Made by a program: the position numbers and the translations under genes. The notes under the pieces were generated by a model that saw only the letters and a program-made list of their open reading frames with translations, did not search any database and was not told the origin of the DNA. 18,447 nt of DNA, from assembly GCA_035719045.1 (NCBI GenBank), contig DASTGO010000251.1:1-18447 (forward strand), in the 5' to 3' direction. Shown one piece after another: positions 6,027 to 12,188 of this stretch (its first letter is position 1; every line of letters begins with the position of its first letter). Source of the stretch: DASTGO01 sp035719045. Its GTDB lineage: Bacteria; Actinomycetota; Actinomycetes; Actinomycetales; Kineosporiaceae.

Positions 6027-7010
6027 GTGCGGATCGCTGTCACCGGCTCCATCGCCACCGACCACCTGATGACCTTCCAGGGCCGTTTCTCCGACAGTCT
6101 CGTCGTGGAGCAGCTGGAGCAGGTCTCGCTCTCGTTCCTCGTCGAGGACCTGCAGATCCGCCGGGGTGGGGTGGCGGCCAACATCGCGTTCGGGCTGGCC
6201 AACCTCGGTCTGGACCCCCTGCTCGTCGGATCCGTCGGCGAGGACTTCGTCGACTACCGGTCCTGGCTGACCCGGCACGGGGTGGACTGCGGCGGGGTCC
6301 GGGTCTCGCAGCTGCAGCACACCGCCCGGTTCATCTGCACCACCGACTCCGAGCAGGCCCAGATCGCCTCCTTCTACGCGGGGGCGATGAGCGAGGCCCG
6401 GGAGATCGAGCTCGGCCCGTTGTGCGGGCAGCGCGCGCTCGACCTGGTCGTGATCAGCCCGAACGACCCCGAGGCGATGCTGCGGCACACCGAGGAGTGC
6501 CGGACCAGGGGCCTTCCCTTCGCCGCCGACCCCTCCCAGCAGCTGGCCTGGTCGGACGGCCCGACCATCCGCCAGCTCGTCGACGGCGCCGCCTATCTGT
6601 TCAGCAACGACTACGAGTCGGCGCTGATCCACCAGAAGACCGGCTGGTCCGAGGCGGACGTCCTGGCCCGGGTGGGCGTGCGGGTGACCACCCACGGCAA
6701 GAACGGCGTCCTCATCCAGGCCCGCGGCGAGCAGGACCTGCGGGTGCCGGTCGTGCCCGCGCAGCGCGTCGCCGACCCGACCGGCGTCGGCGACGGCTTC
6801 CGGGCCGGGTTCCTCGCCGCGCTGGCCTGGGGGCTGCCCCTGGAGCAGTGCGCGCAGGTCGGGTGCCTGCTGGCCACCCTGGTGCTGGAGACCGTCGGCA
6901 CGCAGGAGTACTCGCTGGGGCACACGGACTTCCTGGTCCGGCTCGGCAAGGCGTACGGGGACGCCGCTGCCGCGGCCGTGGAACCCCACCTGAAGACGCT
7001 GCGCCCTTGA
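6027..7010 (+). CDS. PfkB family carbohydrate/adenosine kinase, AdoK-like
   Basis: A 327-residue ribokinase/PfkB-superfamily kinase closely resembling M. tuberculosis adenosine kinase AdoK (Rv2202c, earlier named CbhK). Shared stretches recalled from that protein include IAVTGSIATDHL at the N-terminus, SLSFLV (34-39), HTARFICTTD, AQIASFYAGAMSEAR, NDPEAM, HTEECR and FAADPSQQLA. The PfkB substrate-binding glycines are in RRGGVAANIAF (45-55). The ATP/catalytic signature is DPTGVGDGFRAGF (250-262), with Asp256 as the expected catalytic base. Characterised relatives phosphorylate adenosine to AMP in purine salvage, but sugar substrates cannot be excluded from sequence alone. The start is GTG 6027 with a -10-like box 8 nt upstream. 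It precedes aat by 76 bp. Confidence 0.93.
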   Translation: MRIAVTGSIATDHLMTFQGRFSDSLVVEQLEQVSLSFLVEDLQIRRGGVAANIAFGLANLGLDPLLVGSVGEDFVDYRSWLTRHGVDCGGVRVSQLQHTARFICTTDSEQAQIASFYAGAMSEAREIELGPLCGQRALDLVVISPNDPEAMLRHTEECRTRGLPFAADPSQQLAWSDGPTIRQLVDGAAYLFSNDYESALIHQKTGWSEADVLARVGVRVTTHGKNGVLIQARGEQDLRVPVVPAQRVADPTGVGDGFRAGFLAALAWGLPLEQCAQVGCLLATLVLETVGTQEYSLGHTDFLVRLGKAYGDAAAAAVEPHLKTLRP

Positions 7011-7086
7011 GCCCAGCCAGGCATCCTGTCCCCGGTGCCGGGTGGAGTGCCGGTGCCGTCTCGCTGCCGGGCCCGGAGCGCTCCCG

Positions 7087-7806
7087 ATGAGTGCCCCCCG
7101 CGGTGGCCCGGTGGAGCCGCCGCCGAGCCGGTACGCCTTCGACCTGTCCGCCGCGCCGCCGGGGGAGGACCTGGTCGGGGTGGGCGCCGACCTGGAACCG
7201 GGGACGCTGCTGGCCGCCTACCGGGCCGGGCTGTTCCCGATGGGCCTGGGGCGGCATGGTCGCGGCACGATCGGCTGGTGGTGCCCCGACCCCCGGGGGA
7301 TCCTCCCGCTGGACGGGCTGCGGGTCTCCCGGTCGCTGAACCGGGCCTGCTCCCGCTTCGAGATCCGGGTCGACACCGCCTTCGACGAGGTGGTCGCCGG
7401 CTGCGCCGACCCGTCTCGGCCGGGCCGGTGGATCACCGCGAAGGTCGCCCAGGCCTATGCGCGGCTGCACCGGCTGGGCTGGGCGCATTCGGTGGAGTGC
7501 TGGCGCGGGGGCCGGCTGGTGGGCGGGCTGTACGGCCTGGCGATCGGCGGGCTGTTCGCCGGGGAGTCGATGTTCCACCGCGAGACCGACGCCTCGAAAG
7601 TGGCACTGGTCGCATTGGTCCGTCTTCTGGGGACCTCCACGCCCTCGCGGCAACTCCTGGACGTCCAGTGGCAAACGCCACACCTCGCCGGCCTCGGGGT
7701 GGTCGAGATACCCCGGGTGGATTACCTGACCCGCCTCGAGGAGGCCCTGAGGACCCCCCTGCCGAGGGCATTCTCCGAGGTGGGCGGCCGCTTTGATCCA
7801 TTCTGA
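7087..7806 (+). CDS. aat: Leucyl/phenylalanyl-tRNA-protein transferase
   Basis: A 239-residue L/F-transferase, which moves Leu or Phe from charged tRNA onto N-terminal Arg/Lys of proteins to create N-degrons for ClpS/ClpAP-type proteolysis. Family blocks are all present in order: FPMG (50-53), GWWCPDPRGILPL (63-75), a WIT segment at about 115-117, GWAHSVECW (131-139), GGLYGLAIGGLFAGESMFH (146-164), the SKVAL helix (170-174), and DVQWQTPHLAGLG (192-204). Length is normal. ATG 7087 is supported by GGAG at 7075-7078, 8 nt upstream; the upstream in-frame frame extension looks non-coding. No clpS or clpA lies nearby. In the corresponding M. tuberculosis interval I recall asnB instead, so aat is a lineage-specific neighbour. 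Confidence 0.95.
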   Translation: MSAPRGGPVEPPPSRYAFDLSAAPPGEDLVGVGADLEPGTLLAAYRAGLFPMGLGRHGRGTIGWWCPDPRGILPLDGLRVSRSLNRACSRFEIRVDTAFDEVVAGCADPSRPGRWITAKVAQAYARLHRLGWAHSVECWRGGRLVGGLYGLAIGGLFAGESMFHRETDASKVALVALVRLLGTSTPSRQLLDVQWQTPHLAGLGVVEIPRVDYLTRLEEALRTPLPRAFSEVGGRFDPF

Positions 7807-7838
7807 GTGACCCCGGCCGGGCTGCGCGGCACCCCCCG

Positions 7839-7850
7839 TCCCAGCTGGGA
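7839..7850. promoter_or_regulatory. 12-bp perfect palindrome upstream of ctaC
   Basis: TCCCAGCTGGGA is a perfect palindrome 2 bp before the iron-box-like element. It may belong to a protein-binding site or be the remains of a terminator after aat; chance cannot be excluded. Confidence 0.3.
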
Positions 7851-7852
7851 GA

Positions 7853-7871
7853 TTCGGTGAGGCTTGCCTCA
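7853..7871. promoter_or_regulatory. Iron-box-like operator upstream of ctaC
   Basis: TTCGGTGAGGCTTGCCTCA matches 14 of 19 positions of the DtxR/IdeR consensus TTAGGTTAGSCTAACCTAA, counted by eye, with the GG-N9-CC core in register. It contains the perfect palindrome TGAGGC-TT-GCCTCA (7858-7871), whose centre is 2-3 bp off that of the iron box. It lies about 140 bp before the ctaC start, just upstream of -10-like hexamers TAGTGT (7883-7888) and TAATCT (7893-7898). Which regulator binds is inference. Confidence 0.4.
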
Positions 7872-7970
7872 GGGACGTGACGTAGTGTTGCTTAATCTTT
7901 GGTGCATGCCCCTTCGATGATCCGGTGGCCAGGCGCTAATGTTGGCGCGTCGAGGACCCGCCCCCCGGTG

Positions 7971-7987
7971 TGAACGCCGGGCGTTCA
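7971..7987. promoter_or_regulatory. 17-bp inverted repeat before the ctaC ribosome site
   Basis: TGAACGC-CGG-GCGTTCA is perfect, with 7-bp arms and a 3-nt spacer. It ends 5 bp before the GGAAGG ribosome site of ctaC. It could be an operator or, in the mRNA, a small hairpin affecting initiation. Confidence 0.4.
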
Positions 7988-8004
7988 AGGTTGGAAGGCC
8001 GCTG

Positions 8005-8910
8005 TTGCGTTCGCACGATGAGCATCGCGCCCTGCCTGGTCGGCTCCGCCGACTGGCCCTGGCAGCGACTACCGGAACCGGACTTCTCCTCCTGACCGGC
8101 TGCAGCGAGGCTGTGAAGCGTGGCTGGGAGCCGAGCACTCCCACGATGACCAACCAGACCGGCAAGATCATGGACCTCTGGATGGGGGCCTGGATCGCGG
8201 GTCTGGCGGTCGGCCTGCTGGTCTGGGGCCTGGTCATCTGGTGCGTGATCGCCTACCGCCGGCGTCGCGACGAGACGACCATGCCGGTGCAGACCCGCTA
8301 CCACATTCCCCTCGAGATCTTCTACACCGTGGTCCCGATCATGATGGTCGGCGTCCTCTTCTACTACACGGCCAAGGACCAGGCCGCGATCGCCGACACC
8401 TCGGCGAAGCCGGACGTCCGGATCGGCGTCATCGGCAAGCAGTGGGCCTGGGACTTCAACTACGTGGACTCCAACGTCCACGAGATCGGCCTGCCCGCCG
8501 TGCTCAACGGCCAGAAGGGTGCCGAGGCCGCGCTGCCGACGCTGTACCTGCCGGTCGGCAAGCGGGTCCAGTTCGAGATCACCTCGAACGACGTCATCCA
8601 CTCCTTCTGGGTCCCGGCCTTCCTCTACAAGCTCGACGCCATCCCCGGTCTGGAGAACAAGTTCCAGATCGTCCCCGGCGAGACCGGCACTTTCAGGGGG
8701 AAGTGCTCGGAGCTGTGCGGTGAGTACCACTCGGAGATGCTCTTCAACGTCAAGGTCGTCACTCAGGACGAGTACGACCAGCACATGAAGGATCTCGCGG
8801 CGAAGGGTCAGACCGGTCAGCTCCCCGTGAACGCGGGTCGCGCAACGACCCCTCAGGGTGGCGGGTACAAGCCGGCCAACCCCGACGTGACCGCCACCAA
8901 CAAGCCGTGA
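8005..8910 (+). CDS. ctaC: Cytochrome c oxidase subunit II (aa3 type), lipoprotein
   Basis: Subunit II carries the CuA centre that takes electrons from cytochrome c (here probably QcrC). Using TTG 8005 it is 301 residues: a signal peptide ends in the lipobox LTGC with Cys33 as the lipidated residue, followed by two membrane helices at about 58-82 and 103-122 and an extracytoplasmic cupredoxin domain. CuA ligands are His199 (VIHSFW), Cys234, Glu236, Cys238, His242 and Met245 (CSELCGEYHSEM). A Gly/Pro/Thr-rich tail of about 45 residues follows. TTG 8005 is preferred because GGAAGG (7993-7998) lies 6 nt upstream and the resulting signal peptide has a sensible length. ATG 7939 in the same frame would add 22 residues and read through the inverted repeat. 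First gene of ctaC-ctaD-ctaF. Confidence 0.95.
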   Translation: MRSHDEHRALPGRLRRLALAATTGTGLLLLTGCSEAVKRGWEPSTPTMTNQTGKIMDLWMGAWIAGLAVGLLVWGLVIWCVIAYRRRRDETTMPVQTRYHIPLEIFYTVVPIMMVGVLFYYTAKDQAAIADTSAKPDVRIGVIGKQWAWDFNYVDSNVHEIGLPAVLNGQKGAEAALPTLYLPVGKRVQFEITSNDVIHSFWVPAFLYKLDAIPGLENKFQIVPGETGTFRGKCSELCGEYHSEMLFNVKVVTQDEYDQHMKDLAAKGQTGQLPVNAGRATTPQGGGYKPANPDVTATNKP

Positions 8911-8913
8911 CCC

Positions 8914-8920
8914 AGGGGAG
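8914..8920 (+). promoter_or_regulatory. Ribosome binding site of ctaD
   Basis: AGGGGAG lies 6 nt before ATG 8927 in the 16-bp gap after ctaC, a strong Shine-Dalgarno that fits high translation of the oxidase core. Confidence 0.75.
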
Positions 8921-8926
8921 CATCTG

Positions 8927-10636
8927 ATGGCCACGACAGTCGCCGTTGACACCTTCGCGCCCAGCATCCCCGCGACCCGCAAGGGCCGCACGGTGGTCCG
9001 CTGGCTGACCTCGACCGACCACAAGACGATCGGTCACCTGTACCTCATCACCACGTTCACGTTCTACGTGATCGCGGGTCTGCTCGGGCTGGTCATCCGG
9101 CTTGAGCTGTACATGCCCGGCCTCCAGGTCGTGCAGAACAAGGATCAGTACAACGCCCTGTTCACCATGCACGGCCTGATCATGCTGCTGCTGTTCGCGA
9201 CGGCGGCGGTGTCCGGCTTCGCCAACGCGGTGATGCCGCTGCAGATCGGCGCACCGGACGTGGCGTTCCCGCGGCTGAACATGTTCGCGTACTGGCTGTA
9301 CGCCCTCGGCGGTTTCGTCGCGGCGACCAGCCTCGTGGTGCCGCAGGGCCCGGCCTCCTTCGGCTGGTACCTGTACCCGCCGCTGAGCCTGTCGACCTAC
9401 AGCCCCGGCATGGGTACCGACCTCGGCATCTTCGGCCTGGCACTGACCGGCTTCGGCTCGATCCTCGGTGCGGTCAACTTCATCACCACGATCGTGTGCA
9501 TGCGGGCCCCGGGCATGACGATGTTCCGGATGCCGGTCTTCACCTGGAACATCCTCATCACCAGCGTGCTGATCATCCTGATCTTCCCCCCGCTGGCCGT
9601 GGTGCTGTTCGGTATCGGTGGCGAGCGCAAGTTCGGGATGAAGATCTTCGACCCGGAGAACGGCGGGCCGATCCTCTACCAGCACCTGTTCTGGTTCTTC
9701 GGACACCCCGAGGTCTACGTCCTGGCCATCCCGTTCTTCGGCATCATCTCCGAGATCCTGCCGACCTTCAGCCGCAAGCCGATCTTCGGCTACAAGGGCC
9801 TGATCTTCGCGACGATCAGCATCGCCGGCCTCGGTATGGCGGTGTGGGCGCACCACCTGTACACCACCGGCCAGGTCGCCCTGCCGTTCTTCGCCCTGCT
9901 GACCGCCCTGATCGCGGTGCCCACCGGCGTGAAGTTCTTCAACTGGATCGGCACGATGTGGCGGGGGTCGCTGACCTTCGAGACGCCGATGCTGTTCGCC
10001 CTGGGCTTCCTGACCACGTTCGTCATCGGCGGTCTGACCGGCATCCTGCTGGCCACCCCGACCACCGACTTCCAGCTGTCGGACAGCTATTTCGTGGTGG
10101 GCCACTTCCACTACACGCTGACCGGCACGATCGTGTTCGCCTTCTTCGGTGGCCTGTACTACTGGTGGCCGAAGCTGACCGGCCGGATGCTCAACGAGCG
10201 CCTGGGCAAGGTGCACTTCTGGCTCACCTTCCTCGGCTTCCACGCCACCTTCCTGGTGATGCACTGGCTGGGTGTCGCGGGCATGAGCCGCCGGTACGCC
10301 GACTACCTGCCCGAGGACGGCTTCACCACGCTGAACCACATCGCCACCGCCGGCTCCCTGGTGCTGGGCCTGAGCACGATCCCGTTCGTCTGGAACGTGT
10401 TCCACACCTGGCTGCGGGCGCCGCTGGTGACCGTGGACGACCCGTGGGGTTCCGGCAGTTCGCTGGAGTGGGCGACCTCCTGCCCGCCGCCGCGGCACAA
10501 CTTCACCACCCTCCCGCGGATCCGGTCCGAGCGGCCGGCCTGGGACCTGCACCACCCGGAGTACGCCGCGGTGGGTGCCGCCCCGGATGCGAAGGTGCTC
10601 GACGACCTGCTCGGCAAGTCCGAGCTCGGCAAGTGA
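8927..10636 (+). CDS. ctaD: Cytochrome c oxidase subunit I (aa3 type)
   Basis: The 569-residue catalytic core of the aa3 oxidase: it reduces O2 to water at the heme a3-CuB centre and pumps protons. About twelve membrane helices are apparent. Heme a ligands are His82 (TMHGLIM) and His395, the heme a3 ligand is His393 (VGHFHY), and CuB ligands are His260 (GHPEVY), His309 and His310 (WAHH). Tyr264 in HPEVY is the residue expected to cross-link to His260. Glu262 and Asp111 (IGAPDVAFPR) match D-channel positions, so this is an A-family oxidase. The hydrophilic C-terminus includes PPPRHNFTTLPRIRSERPAWD, typical of actinobacterial CtaD. It lies 16 bp after ctaC and 16 bp before ctaF, clearly in one operon; in M. 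tuberculosis ctaD is elsewhere. Confidence 0.98.
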   Translation: MATTVAVDTFAPSIPATRKGRTVVRWLTSTDHKTIGHLYLITTFTFYVIAGLLGLVIRLELYMPGLQVVQNKDQYNALFTMHGLIMLLLFATAAVSGFANAVMPLQIGAPDVAFPRLNMFAYWLYALGGFVAATSLVVPQGPASFGWYLYPPLSLSTYSPGMGTDLGIFGLALTGFGSILGAVNFITTIVCMRAPGMTMFRMPVFTWNILITSVLIILIFPPLAVVLFGIGGERKFGMKIFDPENGGPILYQHLFWFFGHPEVYVLAIPFFGIISEILPTFSRKPIFGYKGLIFATISIAGLGMAVWAHHLYTTGQVALPFFALLTALIAVPTGVKFFNWIGTMWRGSLTFETPMLFALGFLTTFVIGGLTGILLATPTTDFQLSDSYFVVGHFHYTLTGTIVFAFFGGLYYWWPKLTGRMLNERLGKVHFWLTFLGFHATFLVMHWLGVAGMSRRYADYLPEDGFTTLNHIATAGSLVLGLSTIPFVWNVFHTWLRAPLVTVDDPWGSGSSLEWATSCPPPRHNFTTLPRIRSERPAWDLHHPEYAAVGAAPDAKVLDDLLGKSELGK

Positions 10637-10652
10637 GACTGGAGAAGACGAC

Positions 10653-11054
10653 GTGAAGGTCGAAACGCGGGTCTTCGCCGCGCTGGGGCTGTTCCTGGCC
10701 CCGATCGGGGTCATCTACGGCGTCATCACCAACTGGCACGAGATGGTCGGTGTCGTCGGGCTGTTCCTCAGCACCGGGTTCTGCGCCCTGCTCACGGTGT
10801 ACCTGTGGGTCACCGGGCGGCGGATCGACCCGAGGCCGGAGGACAACCCGCACGGCGAGATCGCCGAGGGCGCCGGGGAGCTGGGGCACTTCGCCCCGTA
10901 CTCCTGGTGGCCGCTGGCGGGCGGCCTGGCCGCGGCCTGCGTGTTCGCCGGGCTCGCCGTCGGCTGGTGGCTGTTCCTCATCGGCGTCGGCATCACCGGC
11001 GTGGCCACCGTGGGCTGGGTCTTCGAGTTCTACCGTGGAGAGCACGCCCACTGA
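10653..11054 (+). CDS. ctaF: Cytochrome c oxidase subunit IV (actinobacterial)
   Basis: A 133-residue integral membrane protein of the actinobacterial subunit IV family, an accessory subunit that packs against CtaD. It begins MKVETRVFAALGLFLAPIGV and ends with the charged FEFYRGEHAH. Four hydrophobic helices are visible, at about 7-26, 31-50, 84-101 and 104-122, with an intervening polar loop containing RRIDPRPEDNPHGEIAEGAG. GTG 10653 is supported by GGAG (10641-10644) 8 nt upstream; the longer upstream frame overlaps ctaD and is a shadow. It is the last gene of the ctaC-D-F operon and is followed by a strong hairpin within 20 bp. Confidence 0.95.
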   Translation: MKVETRVFAALGLFLAPIGVIYGVITNWHEMVGVVGLFLSTGFCALLTVYLWVTGRRIDPRPEDNPHGEIAEGAGELGHFAPYSWWPLAGGLAAACVFAGLAVGWWLFLIGVGITGVATVGWVFEFYRGEHAH

Positions 11055-11072
11055 GAGCTGGATCCGACCGGG

Positions 11073-11120
11073 GCGCCCCCGGCCGTCGCGGACACCCTGT
11101 CCGCCGCGGTCCGGGGGCGC
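11073..11120 (+). terminator. Terminator after ctaF
   Basis: A two-tier hairpin. The outer arms GCGCCCCCGG (11073-11082) and CCGGGGGCGC (11111-11120) pair perfectly. The inner arms GCGGACA (11088-11094) and TGTCCGC (11098-11104) pair around CCC. It starts 19 bp after the ctaF stop. No long T-tract is present. Confidence 0.8.
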
Positions 11121-11292
11121 TCCGCGTCTTGCACGGGGTCTGCTCTGCGCGTGGGGTGCGGGATCCCCTCTGCCCGAAGGGCTCCGCCTCCCGGGCACGA
11201 TCACCGCCCGCGGGACTGTCGCGAGGTGGTCCCACGAGCCCCTTGCGGGCACTGGAAGGCGCTGCCAGGCGATCACGCTCCCCGCCCGCTGT

Positions 11293-11324
11293 CCCGGCCC
11301 GCCGCAGGCCCTCAGCGGGCCGGG
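11293..11324. terminator. Second hairpin upstream of the rhomboid gene
   Basis: CCCGGCCCGC (11293-11302) pairs perfectly with GCGGGCCGGG (11315-11324) around a 12-nt loop. It could be a backup terminator or a leader structure of the rhomboid mRNA. Confidence 0.45.
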
Positions 11325-11394
11325 GGAGGGCCGGGTCCCGGTCGGCAGATGGCCCGGGTGGTGCGGCCACTCGTCGGCACGAAAGGCTCGGCGC

Positions 11395-12072
11395 ATGGGT
11401 GAACTGCACATCCGTCCCGGCGACGTCCGGGCTGCGGGCACGACCGGACGGATCCGGGCGGAGCTGAGCCGCCGGCTCCTGGGCAGCGACCTCGCCCTGG
11501 GGTACGCCGGTGTGGTCACCGCGCTCGCGGTCACCCTGACGATGCTGCCCGTGAGGGTCGCGGACCACCTGGTGATCGACAGCAGCACGAACCTGGCCAA
11601 CCTGCGGGCACATCCGCCCTTCGTCCTGGTGGTCAGCGCCTTCGTGGAACCGTCGGTCTGGCAGCTGTGGATCCTGGTCCCGTTGCTGTTGGCCTATGCC
11701 GAGCTGCAACGGTGGCTCGGGCGCGCCGCCGTGGTCATCACTGCGGTGCTCGGGCATGTCGGCGCAACACTGTTCGTCTCGACCATCCTGGCTGCGGGTA
11801 TCGCCCACGGCCGGATCGCCCTGTCCGTCCGGAACGCCACGGACGTCGGAGTCAGCTACGGACTCGTCGCCGTCCTCGGACTGCTGACCGCACGGATCCC
11901 CCGGCGCTGGCGGCCCTGGTACGTCATCGGGCTCACCCTCGGATTCGTGGTCTCGCTGCTCGGCTGGCGGAGTTTCACCGAGCTGGGGCATTTCTCGGCC
12001 TGGGTGATCGGGCTCGGCCTCGCCGTGCTCGTCCATCGCGCGCAACGCCTGCCGTCGGCTCCGCAGGCCTGA
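11395..12072 (+). CDS. Rhomboid-family integral membrane protein
   Basis: A 225-residue membrane protein resembling the actinobacterial rhomboid-like group. After about 30 polar residues there are roughly six hydrophobic segments (about 34-52, 75-100, 111-133, 150-167, 175-191, 199-214). The segment DVGVSYGLVAVLG carries Ser154 in a G-x-S-x-G context (Gly152-Val-Ser-Tyr-Gly156), and GHFSAWVIG carries His199. These are the positions expected for a rhomboid catalytic dyad, so an intramembrane serine protease is plausible but unproven. His121 in LGHVGATL is a further conserved-looking polar residue. ATG 11395 follows AAAGG at a usable distance. The gene converges on trpD, with a terminator hairpin between them, and stands outside the ctaCDF transcript. 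Substrates cannot be inferred. Confidence 0.75.
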   Translation: MGELHIRPGDVRAAGTTGRIRAELSRRLLGSDLALGYAGVVTALAVTLTMLPVRVADHLVIDSSTNLANLRAHPPFVLVVSAFVEPSVWQLWILVPLLLAYAELQRWLGRAAVVITAVLGHVGATLFVSTILAAGIAHGRIALSVRNATDVGVSYGLVAVLGLLTARIPRRWRPWYVIGLTLGFVVSLLGWRSFTELGHFSAWVIGLGLAVLVHRAQRLPSAPQA

Positions 12073-12122
12073 CCGGGTGAGCCGAGCCCGCCTCCCCGCA
12101 GCGGGCACCCTCCGGACAGGCC

Positions 12123-12156
12123 ACCGCCCCGGTGCCCGCACGGGCGCCGGGGCGGT
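12123..12156. terminator. Bidirectional terminator between the rhomboid gene and trpD
   Basis: ACCGCCCCGG (12123-12132) pairs with CCGGGGCGGT (12147-12156), and the stem continues through GCCCG/CGGGC around CA, so the loop is very tight. It serves the convergent ends at 12072 and 12189. Confidence 0.8.
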
Positions 12157-12188
12157 TCAGGTCACCAGGGCCGGGCAGTTCGGGTCGC

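Larger units (their letters stand above)
11055..11394. other. 340-bp intergenic region with two hairpins
   Basis: The gap between ctaF and the rhomboid gene. It holds the ctaF terminator (11073-11120) and a second perfect hairpin (11293-11324). I see no credible gene and no clear TANNNT box; the rhomboid gene has a weak AAAGG ribosome site at about 11381-11386. Confidence 0.6.

Noticed and set aside
8759..10714. A 651-codon open frame on the minus strand opposite ctaD
   Set aside because: A shadow of the CtaD codons; charged low-complexity sequence with no recognisable domain.
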